From Eragrostis nindensis (taxonomy: Eukaryota; Streptophyta; Magnoliopsida; Poales; Poaceae), in contig JAAXCT010000824.1 of NCBI GenBank assembly GCA_012490785.1, positions 186,001-250,000 on the forward strand: a DNA stretch of 64,000 nucleotides, written 5' to 3'. The stretch's first letter is position 1; the number at the start of each line of letters is the position of its first letter. The translations under genes and the position numbers were made by a program. Under the pieces are notes generated by a model. That model was not told where the DNA came from. It saw only the letters and a list, made by a program, of their open reading frames with translations, and did not search any database. This document shows, piece by piece, positions 1 through 9,570 of this stretch.

Positions 1-646
1 TTGGTTCGCATATACTGTCGTCTTCTACATCAAGTTTAATTCCCACGTCTGCTTTCGTTGTATGAGATATGTCCTTTTACTGGTTTTGGAACCGTTAAAG
101 TAATATGTTTAGAGTTTTGCTGCCTTTTTGGTGGAAGCTGCCTTTTGCACCATCGCTAATTGAAAGTGTGTGCTTTTGTGTTATATTACAGTCAATTTTC
201 TTTTGTTGCCGCTAATCTAAAAAACTTGACTGAAATCGGAATGAATTTCAGTCAAATGAGCCATGTAATTTTTTTTTACTGAACCACAATTGAAATTTAG
301 CCAAGTGTTAAATAGTCTTTTCTAAGCTTCTCTAAAAAGTAACATATTTTGTTACTTTTAATATGCTTTTAATAAGTTAAAATGCTCGCACTAGTAACTC
401 GGAACATAATTCAACATCTATAAAGTGGTGTTCCATAATTATGGATCGTATATTTCAACAATGTGTGATAAGATGTTAGTATTTCTATACTTCCTTAAAA
501 AGCAACATGTTTAAATGAAAGCTGAACCTATTAGTAAACATTAGTAAATGAAGAAAATATAGTCAAGTGTTTTTCTGGTTTATTGTTTGTTACTCGACTA
601 TTTTCATAACACGGCATTTTATTTCTTATAGAATTCTATATTTCCT
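1..646. other. AT-rich intergenic stretch, no gene seen
   Basis: No reading frame, repeat pair or RNA gene can be supported here. The stretch is AT-rich with short A and T runs. Confidence 0.5.
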
Positions 647-1545
647 CCGTCCTTATTTTTATATAAGGGATGGGAGGAGTTTTCAAGACAAATAGCAGAT
701 GAGCAAAAAGACCAATATGCCCTTAATAACTCCATGCCTCCCTAGCTTCCCAGGGCTGCTCCGGTCGCCCTTCTCCCACCCGCCCGCCCGTCGATGCCGC
801 ACGACGGCGCTCCGCGCTTCCCCTCGCTTCTTTCTCTCCTCCAGGTACCCCCGTGTGGCCGTGTCGTCCCCTCCGACGACGGCAGACCCGCGACTCAGAT
901 TTGGTCTAGCTCGAGCTTGCCGTGGACTCCGACGGCCCACGCCTCGCCGCCCAGTGGTTGTGCGCGCATCGCCGTCGGCGCGGGATTTGACGGCCGCGAG
1001 ATGTAGGCCGCGACGTCGACGAGCTCCATGGCAAGCTGCGTGTGGTGATGGCGACGAGCTCCATGACGGCGAACCGGATCCATGGCGACCCAGATGCGCC
1101 ACCTCCCAGATCCGGCTGGGGACGCCGACGGCCAAATCTGAGCTTCACAGGTGGGAGTTGGGGGCGGCGCTACTCAGTGGCGACGCCACGCTCGGTCGCA
1201 CGTCTCGCTGCCGCTCTGCGAGCTCCGTGTGGCGATGGCAACGGCAGGCTGCGAGGCGCTCCCGGCCACGGCGACTGCAGGCTGCGAGGTACTCGCGGCG
1301 ACGGCGACTGCAGGGGGCGAGGAGCTTGCGGCGACGGCAACCCGACGGCGGGCCCAAAGCGGCTGGGACTGGCGTGCGGCGGCGCGGCCTGAGGTTGCGA
1401 TTCGCGAGAGGACAAGGAAGAGGGCGGCCGGTTTGGGTGGGATGAGTGGTGCGGGTGGGTGGGAAGCTTCAGAGCGTGGCCCCACTGTCCTCTAGTCCCT
1501 TATATTCTGAGACAATTAGAAACTCCTTTAATCTCTTACATAAGA
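647..1545. mobile_element. GC-rich block between Stowaway-like ends
   Basis: The left edge (CTCCGTCC followed by TATAAGGGATGGGAGGAG, about 647-680) and the right edge (CCCTTATATTCTGAGACA, about 1498-1515) both resemble the termini of grass Stowaway MITEs, in opposite sense. Between them lies about 800 bp of unusually GC-rich DNA, rich in GGCGACGGC-type triplets and open in several frames on both strands because of composition. I infer a MITE-type element that carries foreign GC-rich DNA, or two MITE ends that flank it by chance. No protein family is recognised inside. Confidence 0.3.
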
Positions 1546-1558
1546 GCGTCCCCAATTC

Positions 1559-3455
1559 GACCTTTTCTCTCATAGTTGAGCTTCTTCAATTCCATTCCTC
1601 GCTAAACAATTTGGGCCTCTTCCATTCAAATTGAGCAGCTCTCACCGTACAAGCCAGTGGTTGTGTGAATTGGGAGGCAATCTCGATTTGAAGGACACAA
1701 GCTCCAATCCGCTTTGATTTGGTGAAAACGAGCTCAAGATGGAGAGCTAGTGTTGTCGGATCGAGCTCCGCTGCGGTTCGACAAGCCGGCGCTGCCTTCG
1801 TCATCCGCAACGGATGTAGAAGCATCCCAGGCTCTGGATGAGACGGTCAGCGCTCTAGACGAGGAAGAGAGCAACGCAGGCGTCGACGAGCAGCTGCAGC
1901 GGCGGGGCCATGTAGGCGGCGCGGAAGCGCACCCAGGACGCGTGGACCGCGGCGAAGGACACGGCGGAGGCGGCGGGGAAGCGCTGACGCCGGCCGTTGA
2001 GGTAGGCCGCGAGCTCGACGGCGAGGAGGAGCAGGGGTAGCACGAGGAACATCCCGACGCCCACATTCCAGCTCGCGCCCGCGCTGCAGCTCCACGCCCG
2101 CACCTGCGTCGCTGTTCTGCAGCTCGCGCCAACGGGTCTACGGAAGGGGACGCCCTCGTCTGCGACGCGCCACTCTGATGCTGGCCCTGCTCACCGGGGA
2201 GGAAGTCGCGGTAGTGGAGCCGCGTCCTGGCTCCCTCCGGCGACCCCGCCGCCCCGTCCGCGCTCGTCTGCAGAGTAGCCCGCGCTCCTCCGCCGCGTAG
2301 CGCCGCGCTCTTCCGCTCGCCGTTGCCTCCCACGTCCCAGTTCCCTCCGGCGGGCCCAACGCTCGCAAAGGCATCGGAGGAGAGGGGGAATGTATTTTTA
2401 GCTTCCCTCTCTCCTCCAATGCAAAATGCCTGCTCCATATGCATGATCTGTTGGAGAGCAAAACTGTGATGCACAGTGTGGTGGGAGATGCATAAGTGAA
2501 TTGCCTTTCATTGTTGAAGTCAGTCTAAAGGGATGGAGGGATGGAGGGAGTAGAACCGTTGTAGCAGTGGTAGTGCCGTCTTCCAAGTGATGGCCACTTT
2601 TTGTCAGTGGCTATAAGAATGCCACCGAGGAAGATGACTGGATGCCCTGCATCTTCCGTGTGCCGAATTTTATAAGCAGCGACACTGGTGGCGACTTCTC
2701 TACAAGCCGCGCATGTTTGCACTTGGCCCTTTTCACCATCACAATTCCTCACTCACAAGGGAATTTAGTGACAACATGAAGGGATATATGGCAAGGGAGT
2801 GTATGGCCAAGTCTAGGAAACTCGTTAAAGAGTTTTACAATGCCATTAAAACGGTCTCAAGAAGGCTACACAAGTATTATTTTGATTTAGTGTTCAACTC
2901 ACAATTGGATATTGATGCATTTGAGGAAATGATGGTGATTGACGGGTATGACCTGCTTCAAGGGGGCAATCGTATATGAGAAACATACTCGTGCAAAAAC
3001 GGGTTGTTAAGACAAGGATTTACCCTGGTTTGGTACAACCAAAGTAAAAATCAGTCCATATCGTATCTTCAGGCAAGTTAGGGATGACATGGTGGCCATA
3101 GAAAACAAGATACATCTTCTGGTTCTGCAGCAGCTAGAAAGCACAAGGCAGGGTGAACATCACATACAAACCACCATAGCTCATCTTCTCCTTTCTGCTT
3201 TCTCTTGTTTTGTCCTCATATTTTTTTCTGAACTTTTTTTCCTAGGATAGAAAAGCTATAAATGATATCATACTGAGGCTTCTTGGGCGGCCGAGGCTAA
3301 CTGATGTGAGTCAACTCGCCCTCCACCCTCTACACCTACTATATTTAAGCTTCTATGGACCTTATGAAAAGGCATATGTAGAGAACACTCGTCTATCTCA
3401 CACGATGCCTAGTGCTACCAAGCTCAAAAGAGGGGCAATTTTCTTCAAGGTGAAC
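1559..3455 (+). repeat. Segmental duplication, copy 1
   Basis: This block matches 5047-6953 in direct orientation almost base for base. It starts at GACCTTTTCTCTCA before GTTGAGCTTC and ends at GTGAACTCTAGTCG. It contains an antisense CSLC fragment and the DUF247 pseudogene. Small indels, such as an extra GGGATGGA near 2530, separate the copies. Copy 1 continues past 3455 into the rest of the DUF247 gene, while copy 2 stops there. Confidence 0.9.
1804..2103 (-). pseudogene. CSLC (cellulose synthase-like C) C-terminal fragment, copy 1
   Basis: The minus strand encodes a stretch typical of the C-terminal membrane region of plant CSLC proteins, the Golgi glucan synthases that make the xyloglucan backbone. 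Visible pieces are LLLLAVELAAYLNG, SWVRFRAAYMAPPLQ and, after a stop, SADRLIQSLGCFYIR. The family has Gln between FLV and SADRL; here that codon is TAG (near 1855-1857). The rest of the CSLC gene (glycosyltransferase domain, upstream membrane segments) is absent. It is therefore a captured or duplicated gene piece, not a working gene. The family call comes from recall of CSLC C-termini, not from a search. Confidence 0.7.
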
Positions 3456-3725
3456 TCTAGTCGCAACATCAACAAAGTTGAATTTGAAAGCCACACATTC
3501 ACGGGCATAATGAAGGTGCCGCACTTCGAAATGCACGGGGACATGAAGCTCCATTTCTTAAACATGCTAGCACTAGAAATGATGTACAATTGGACTATCG
3601 GGGAGGTCCTTATGCGCCTTCTTTATTCTTTTCAATAATCTATCAACACGGCCGAAGATGTTAAACGGCTCAAAGACAACGGAATAGTGGAATTTGCAAA
3701 TGTTAGCGATGAAGAGGTTGCTAAT
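2641..3725 (+). pseudogene. DUF247-family pseudogene, copy 1
   Basis: Conserved blocks of the plant DUF247 (UPF0481) family appear in order: an N-terminal CIFRVPNFI piece (2644), FALGPFHHH (2716), FEEMMVIDGYDLLQ (2920), RDDMVAIENKIHLLVL (3082), then after a probable intron (about 3152-3245) LHLLYLSF, PSATKLKRGAIFFKV, FTGIMKVPHF and INTAEDVKRLKDNGIVEF. It is broken: a frame change precedes FALGPFHHH, an extra G follows LLQ, stops lie near 3008 and 3636, and the C-terminus is lost at the palindrome centre. DUF247 proteins usually have about 400-550 residues and one C-terminal membrane helix, absent here. Two DUF247 genes are reported at each grass self-incompatibility locus; nothing here shows that these copies act in that process. 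Confidence 0.8.
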
Positions 3726-3740
3726 CCATTCAGGCAGTAG

Positions 3741-4832
3741 GTCAGTAACCTCCTCAGCACTAACATTTCTAAATTCCACCACTCCGCTGTCTTTGAGCCG
3801 CTTAATATCTTTAGCCGTATTGATTGGATTATTGAAAAAATAAAGAAGGCGCATTAGGTCATCCCCGATAGTCCGATTGTACATCATTTCTAGTGCTAGC
3901 ATGTTTAAGAAATAGTGCTTCATGTTCTCGTGCATTTTGAAGTGGGGCACCTTCATTATGCCCATGAATGTGTAGCTTTCAAATTCAGCTTTGTTGATGT
4001 TGCGACTAGATTTCACCTTAAAGAAAATTGCCCCTTTTTTGAGCTCGGTAGCACTAGGTATCGTGTGACATAGACGAGTGTTTTCTACATCTGCCTCTTC
4101 ATATGGTCTATAGAAGCTTAAACAGTAGGTGTAGAGGGTGGAGGGCGAGTTGACTCACATCAGTTAGCCTCGGCCGCCCAAAAAGCCTCAGTATGATATC
4201 ATTTATAGCTTTCATATCCTAAACAAAGTGTTCAGAAAAGAAAATATGAGGAGAAAACAAGAGGAAGAAGAAAGAAGAAGATGAGCTATGGTGGTTTGTA
4301 CCTGATGTTTGCCCTGCCTTGTGCTTTCTAGCTGCTGTAGAACCAGAAGATATATCTGATTTTCTATGGCCACCATGTCATCCCTAACTTGACTGATGAT
4401 ATGATATGGACCGATTATTTCTTTGGTTGTACCAAACCAGGGTAAATCATCGTCTTAACAACCCGTTTTGCACGAGCATGTTTCTCATATACGATTGCCT
4501 CTTGAAGCAGGTAACACCCATCAATCACCATCATTTCCTCAAATGCATCAATATCCAATATTGTGAGTTGAACTCTAAATCAAAATAATACTTTTGTAGC
4601 TTGCTTGAGAGTCCTTTAATGGCATTGTAAAACTCTTTAACGGGTTTCCCAGACTTGGCCATATACTGCCTTGCCATATATTCCTTCATGTTGTCATTAA
4701 ATTCCCGTTTGAGAGAGGAGTTGTGATGGTGAAAAGGGCCAAGTGCAAACATGCGCGGCTATTAGAAATCGCCGCCAGTCTCACTCTTTATAAAATTTGG
4801 CACACGGAAGATGCAGGGCATCCGGTCATCCG
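3741..4832 (-). pseudogene. DUF247-family pseudogene, inverted copy 2
   Basis: This is the right arm of the palindrome, read on the minus strand. The same blocks occur in order from 4830: CIFRVPNFIK, FALGPFHHH (4750), MVIDG (4535), then KVPHFKMHENM and INTAKDIKRLKDSGVVEF (near 3810). Stops precede the FALGPF block and separate the two halves. A frame running out of this copy continues through the palindrome centre to 3573, giving an artificial antisense tail. Upstream (4833-4962) the minus frame extends by about 45 residues not found in the other copies, so this copy may have a different 5' neighbour. Confidence 0.75.
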
Positions 4833-5289
4833 CACGGCTCTCGTCTCGCCCAACGCCAAGCTTGGCAATGGACAGGAACTCGACATCCAACGCCACGACG
4901 AGCATCCTCTTCAAGGGGACAATCATGGCGCCACTCGCTTGCCCAGCTCGCCGCCTATGCACACAGGAGTCAGTCCGTCATTCTTCCAGCTCGTGCTCGC
5001 AGGAATCAAGCCCAGTTACATGCGAATGAGCTTTCTCCATGGAATCGACCTTTTCTCTCAGAGTTGAGCTTCTTCAATTCCATTCACCGCTAAACAATTC
5101 GGGCCTCTTCCATCCAAATTGAGCAGCTCTCACCGTACAAGCCAGTGGTTGTGTGAATTGGGAGGCAACCTCGATTTGAAGGACACAAGCTCCAATTCGC
5201 TTTGATTTGGTGAAAACGAGCTCAAGATGGAGAGCTAGTGCTGTCGGATCGAGCTCCGCTGCGGTTCGACAAGCCGGCGCTGCCTTCGT

Positions 5290-5591
5290 CGTCCGCAGCG
5301 GATGTAGAAGCATCCCAGGCTCTGGATGAGACGGTCAGCGCTCTAGACGAGGAAGAGAGCGACGCAGGAGTCGGCGAGCAGCTGCAGCGGCGGGGCCACG
5401 TAGGCGGCGCGGAAGCGCACCCAGGACGCATGGACCGCGGCGAAGGACACGGCGGAGGCGGCAGGGAAGCGCTGACGCCGGCCGTTGAGGTAGGCCGCGA
5501 GCTCGACGGTGAGGAGGAGCAGGCATAGCACGAGGGACGCCTCGACGCCCACATTCCAGCTCTCGCCCGTGCTAGCGCGCTGCAGCTCCAC
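5290..5591 (-). pseudogene. CSLC C-terminal fragment, copy 2
   Basis: This copy of the antisense CSLC piece has VELAAYLNG, SWVRFRAAYVAPPLQ and, after the same TAG codon (near 5343-5345), SADRLIQSLGCFYIR. The shared stop shows that the lesion predates the segmental duplication. Codons around it have since diverged (for example LADSCVALF here against LVDACVALF in copy 1). Confidence 0.7.
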
Positions 5592-6130
5592 GCCCGCACC
5601 TGCGTCGCTGTTCTGCAGCTCGCGCCAACGGGTCTAGGGAAGGGGACGCCCTCGTCTGCGACGCGCCACTCTGATGCTGGCCCTGCTCGTCGGGGAGGAA
5701 GTCGTGGTAGTGGAGCCGCGTCCTGGCTCCCTCTGGCAACCCCGCCGCCCCGTCCGTGCTCGTCTGCAGAGTAACCCGCGCTCCTCCGCCGCGTAGCGCC
5801 GCGCTCTCCCACTCGCCGTTGCCTCCAGCGTACCAGCTCCCTCCGGCGGGCCCACGCTCGCCAATGCATCGGAGGAGAGAGGGAATGTATTTTCAGCTTC
5901 CCTCTCTCGTCCAATGCAAAATGCCTGCTCCATATGCATGATCTGTTGGAGAGCAAAACTGTGATGCACAGTGTGGTGGGAGATGCATAAATGAATTTGC
6001 CTTTCATTGTTGAAGTCAGTCTAAAGGGATGGAGGGAGTAGAACCGTTGTAGCAGTGGTAGTGCCGTCTTCCAAGTGATGGCCACTTTTTGTCAATGGCT
6101 ATAAGAATGCCACCCGAGGAAGATGACTGG

Positions 6131-6953
6131 ATGCCCTGCATCTTCCGTGTGCCGAATTTTATAAGCAGCGAGACTGGCGGCGACTTCTCTACAAGCCGCG
6201 CATGTTTGCACTTGGCCCTTTTCACCATCACAACTCCTCACTCACAAGGGAATTTAGTGACAACATGAAGGGATATATGGCAAGGGAGTATATGGCCAAG
6301 TCTAGGAAACTCGTTAATGAGTTTTACAATGCCATTAGAGCGGTCTCAAGAAGACTACACAAGTATTATTTTGATTTAGAGTTCAACTCACAGTTGGATA
6401 TTGATGCATTTGAGGAAATGATGGTGATTGATGGGTGTGACCTTCTTCAAGGGGCAATCGTATATGAGAAACATACTCGTGCAAAAACGGGTTGTTAAGA
6501 CAAGGATTTACCCTTGTTTGGTACAGCCAAAGTAAAAATCAGTCCATATCGTATCTTCAGGCAAGTTTGGGATGACATGGTGGCCATGGAAAACAAGATA
6601 CATCTTCTGGTTCTGCTGCAGCTAGAAAGCACAAGGCAGGACGAACATCACATACAAACCACCATAGCTTGTCTTCTCCTTTCTGCTTTCTCTTGTTTTG
6701 TCCTCATATTTTTTTCTGAACTTTTTTTTCCTTGGATAGAAAAGCTATAAATGATATCATGCCGAGGCTTTTTGGGCGGCCCAGGCTAACTGATGTGAGT
6801 CAACTCGCCCTCCACCCTCTACACCTATTGTATTTAAGCTTCTGTGGATCATATGAAGAGGCATATGTAGAGAACACTCGTCTATCTCACACGATGCCTA
6901 GTGCTACCAAGCTCAAAAGAGGGGCAATTTTCTTCAAGGTGAACTCTAGTCGG
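6131..6953 (+). pseudogene. DUF247-family pseudogene, copy 3 (truncated)
   Basis: The blocks CIFRVPNFI, FALGPFHHH (6205), FEEMMVIDGCDLLQ, IVYEKHTRA, WDDMVAMENKIHLLVL, LHLLYLSF and PSATKLKRGAIFFKV are present. The frame is closed by a stop after AKTGC (6496-6498). The splice donor-like GT seen in copy 1 after GGCAGG is AC here. It ends at 6953 in mid-domain, where the duplication ends. Confidence 0.75.
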
Positions 6954-7019
6954 ATAGTTCTGTGCCTTTCCTATTTTCTTCAAGTTTGTATTGATAGTTC
7001 TGTGCCTTTCCTATTTTGC

Positions 7020-7385
7020 CTATGCTTCCTATGTGGGCGCCAAAATTTTTGGCGCCCATATTACCTTTGTCAGCCCACGCCCCCGACGAAGCTACAGACT
7101 CCCGGCGCCCAGACGTGTTATGTGAGCGCCAGAGCCTCTGGCGCTCGTATGGGCGCCATACGATACGGCGCTCAGGTAAGGTGCTCTCGGAGGACGATCC
7201 TTACTAGATTCCGCGGACATGTGGCGCCCAGGTGGGCGCCGAATCTTACGGCGCTCAGGGCTCGAGCGCCGTCACGTTTGGCGCTCAGGTCGATTCCCTC
7301 GGAGGACGACCCTTACTGTATTCCGCGGACATGTGGCGCTCAGGTTGGCGCCAAACGTTACGGCGCCCACGCCGTTGTCAGGAAG
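7020..7385. repeat. GGCGCC-rich degenerate repeat upstream of the GRF-A gene
   Basis: GGCGCC, GGCGCTC and their complements recur about every 15-30 bases. Two larger units with a period near 112 bp share CTCGGAGGACGA, TTCCGCGGACATGTGGCGC and TTACGGCGC (around 7187 and 7299). The block ends about 60 bases before the start codon of the next gene, so it probably forms its promoter region. Confidence 0.65.
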
Positions 7386-7401
7386 GGGGACAACGGCAGT
7401 C

Positions 7402-7409
7402 TATAAATA
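7402..7409 (+). promoter_or_regulatory. TATA box of the GRF-A gene
   Basis: TATAAATA lies 41 bases before the ATG at 7450 and directly after the GGCGCC-rich block. Position and sequence fit a plant TATA box, implying a short 5' leader. Confidence 0.6.
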
Positions 7410-7449
7410 GAGGGCATGCTTCCGCAGTGCTCCTCACATCTGACTAACA

Positions 7450-7926
7450 ATGTCTCCCAAAGAGAGAGTCCACCCGCACTTGGTACACAAAGCATTGGAG
7501 CAATATCGTAGCGGGCCTCCACGAAATGCTTCCAAGAGGGGGAGGAGTCCTCCTGCCGGAGAAGAGCCTCCTCTTTGTCACTGCGGTAAAGAATGCATAT
7601 CATCCTTGTCCTTCGACTATGACACCTACGGTATGAGGTTCTGGAGATGCAATGAAAAAGATAGAATGCTTCTGTGGGAGGAACCTAAGCGCGAGGTACA
7701 TTCATGTTTCATAAATCTTGTTGTAGCTAGTTTTATTAACTGCTACTAATGTGTAATATTAACTCAGGGTGTGCAGAGGCAACTATTTAGCACAACGGAA
7801 CCTTCGTATGGTGGCCGTTTCGTCAAGTGGATCGATGATTACATGACACCAGAAGACGAGGAACGTGCAGCCATGCTGAGGAATATTGACCGTGACAAGG
7901 GCAAGGGTGCATCTGGGAGCAACTAG
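7450..7926 (+). CDS. Small GRF-like zinc-finger protein A (two exons, 134 aa)
   Basis: Exon 1 is 7450-7695 and exon 2 is 7768-7926, joined over a 72-bp GT-AG intron in phase 0. The protein has a basic N-terminus (PRNASKRGRSPP) and then a GRF-type zinc-ribbon pattern at about residues 43-105: CHCGKE, a conserved Ser/Tyr stretch, GMRFWRC and, in exon 2, GGRFVKWID. The C-terminus is charged (EDEERAAML, DRDKGKG). GRF zinc fingers bind single-stranded nucleic acid in DNA-repair proteins. In grasses, small stand-alone proteins of this kind are common and mostly uncharacterised. The expected second Cys pair is incomplete, so zinc binding is uncertain. TATA box, open frames and clean splice sites suggest a real gene or a recent gene-carrying element. 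Confidence 0.6.
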
Positions 7927-8660
7927 TCATGCAACTTCATCGTGTCCGTACCTCAACAAGTGTCCCCATTCATCATTTCGAACCTCATGTCATCATGTCC
8001 ACGTAGAATAAAATCCACTGCCCCGTTCACCGGTTTACATTGCACTATGTGTCTGTTTTTGTAACCAGTTTCCGAGTGGCAAACGAAATGAAATGAAACT
8101 ATTTTCCCCACTTCAACTATTTTCCCTTTTGTCGAACAGTGCAAAACTATTTTCCCCACTATCCCCTGCTCTCAGAATGAAATAATGCATCAGACACGAA
8201 CGATTGTCGGGGCCATTGAAATAAACTATTTGGCCTACTGTTTTCCTTTTGTCGAACAGTGTAAAACTGTTCGAGCCACTATCCCCTGCTCTCAACAGTC
8301 ACGGAAGCAATCCATGAATTCATGAGCAATCACGAAAAGGAACCGCCCCATGTGAACAAACAGAGTACCTCCGCTTCCTTCCGTTCCATACTAAATATAT
8401 AATAATACGGCAACAATGCTAATCACAAGATAAGGCTTCATTGAGTTCGCCGGACGTGTCCTTCTTGATCTCTTATGGAAATAATATAATAATCTGGCAA
8501 GATTACTTCATCTCTTTGTACTAATCCCACGCACGGAAATCTCCTTCATATGCACTGAACTCTTGAATAAAATATTTCAGCAACAATGGTAATCAAGATT
8601 GGAAACTTGGATTAGCCTTCCTTTTCACCAACGCCATCTTTATGCTTACGGGACTTTCTC
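7838..8660. repeat. Left arm of 0.8-kb inverted repeat
   Basis: Reverse complement of 9571-10400 with few differences. It contains the last codons of GRF-A, the whole region between the two convergent genes, and the last codons of GRF-B. The central spacer (8661-9570) holds the rest of GRF-B. Confidence 0.9.
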
Positions 8661-9067
8661 CTTCAGCATCTTGTTTTGGTGGTATAGGTAGTTAATGTAC
8701 TGCACGGTTGGGCCAATAGGCTTAGGATCAACCCATTGTGTGTAGCCACAGTTGTCGTTGTCCCCACGATACTGCAAAAGTAGACATGAAAAAGAGGCAT
8801 ATAAATGACTTAATTTGTAGGTACCAGGTGAGGAAAATGTCGAAACGAGTGAAGTAGTACTTCTCCATTTGGACATCTGAAGAACCGACGTCCACCATTA
8901 ACTTCTCCGTGGAACATTTGGACGACGCAATTTAAACCATGCTTGCACTTTGGCCACTTGAACTTTGTATTGTCATACGATCTAAGAGGATGTTGGACGA
9001 GGTCGAAGTCTTCCTTCTCGTCAACAGGAAATGCATCAAGTGGTGCATCGTAGGTGTGTGGACCCAA
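8646..9067 (-). CDS. Small GRF-like zinc-finger protein B (two exons, about 122 aa)
   Basis: On the minus strand, exon 1 is 9067-8825 and exon 2 is 8771-8646, with a 53-bp GT-AG intron in phase 0. Visible motifs are CKHGLNCVVQM, GGRRFFRCP and, in exon 2, DNCGYTQWVDPKPIGP, which follow the GRF zinc-ribbon order (Cys, His/Cys, GRRFFRC, CGYxxWVD). A better-looking start, MGNRGGNRGG at 9138, is in another frame; a run of six G between the two suggests a 1-base slip. The gene may therefore be slightly damaged or may start at 9067. It converges on GRF-A. The two proteins are related only in the motif, so they are a pair of diverged family members. Confidence 0.5.
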
Positions 9068-9256
9068 TGGCCCATCGTAAGTCCAATGTGGTTCATTGGA
9101 ACTGCCGGCCCCCCTCTGTTTCCACCTCTATTGCCCATGAACACATATCCAGGACAGGAGGAGAGAGGAGGTTGGGTTCGAAAGAGTGAAGTGGTGTGTT
9201 TAAGTAGACGGGAGGAGGGGAGTGAAAGATTGAGAAAGACGGGTAGCAATAATGCT

Positions 9257-9391
9257 GACACTTATTGCCGTGACTGTTGACACTGTTGAACTTTGCATGC
9301 CGACACTTATTGCCGTGACTGTTGCCACTGTTGAACTTTGCATGCCGACACTTATTGCCGTGACTGTTGACACTTATTGCCGTGACTGTTG
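9257..9391 (+). repeat. 45-bp tandem repeat, three and a half copies
   Basis: Units begin GACACTTATTGCCGTGACTG at 9257, 9302 and 9347, with a shortened one at 9369. The third base-level difference is GTTGCCAC against GTTGACAC. The array lies upstream of GRF-B (minus) in the spacer of the inverted repeat. Confidence 0.85.
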
Positions 9392-9570
9392 AAACGACGG
9401 GTGAAGTGTGACCTGCAAAAGCATGTGGTGTTGGATGAATGCAGCACTGTGCTTGTTTGCACTGATTAGTTTGAAGGAGTTAGGTGACCGGAGGAATCAA
9501 GAGTTGAAGAGTTTCCAATTAAGGAGATGTCATGATTATGGAGTCTTATGTGTCAGGACGGGTGACTATG

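Larger units (their letters stand above)
2636..4832. repeat. Large palindrome: two DUF247 copies, arms about 1.09 kb, 15-bp centre
   Basis: The left arm (2636-3725) and the right arm (3741-4832) are reverse complements with scattered mismatches. Outer ends match through ATGCAGGGCATCC, and the inner ends flank the 15-bp centre at 3726-3740. Both arms carry the same DUF247 pseudogene including its intron-like gap. A transcript across it could fold into a near-continuous hairpin. Confidence 0.9.
5047..6953 (+). repeat. Segmental duplication, copy 2
   Basis: Direct copy of 1559-3455, containing the second CSLC fragment and third DUF247 copy. It ends abruptly at GTGAACTCTAGTCG (6953), after which unrelated sequence begins. 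Confidence 0.9.

Noticed and set aside
699..1445. Long open frames on both strands (up to 248 codons)
   Set aside because: Several overlapping frames are open at once because of GC-rich triplet composition. None shows a domain, a splice pattern or conserved blocks.
3573..3780. Open frame running through the palindrome centre on the minus strand
   Set aside because: The part after the centre is the antisense of the left DUF247 copy, so it is an artefact of the inversion.
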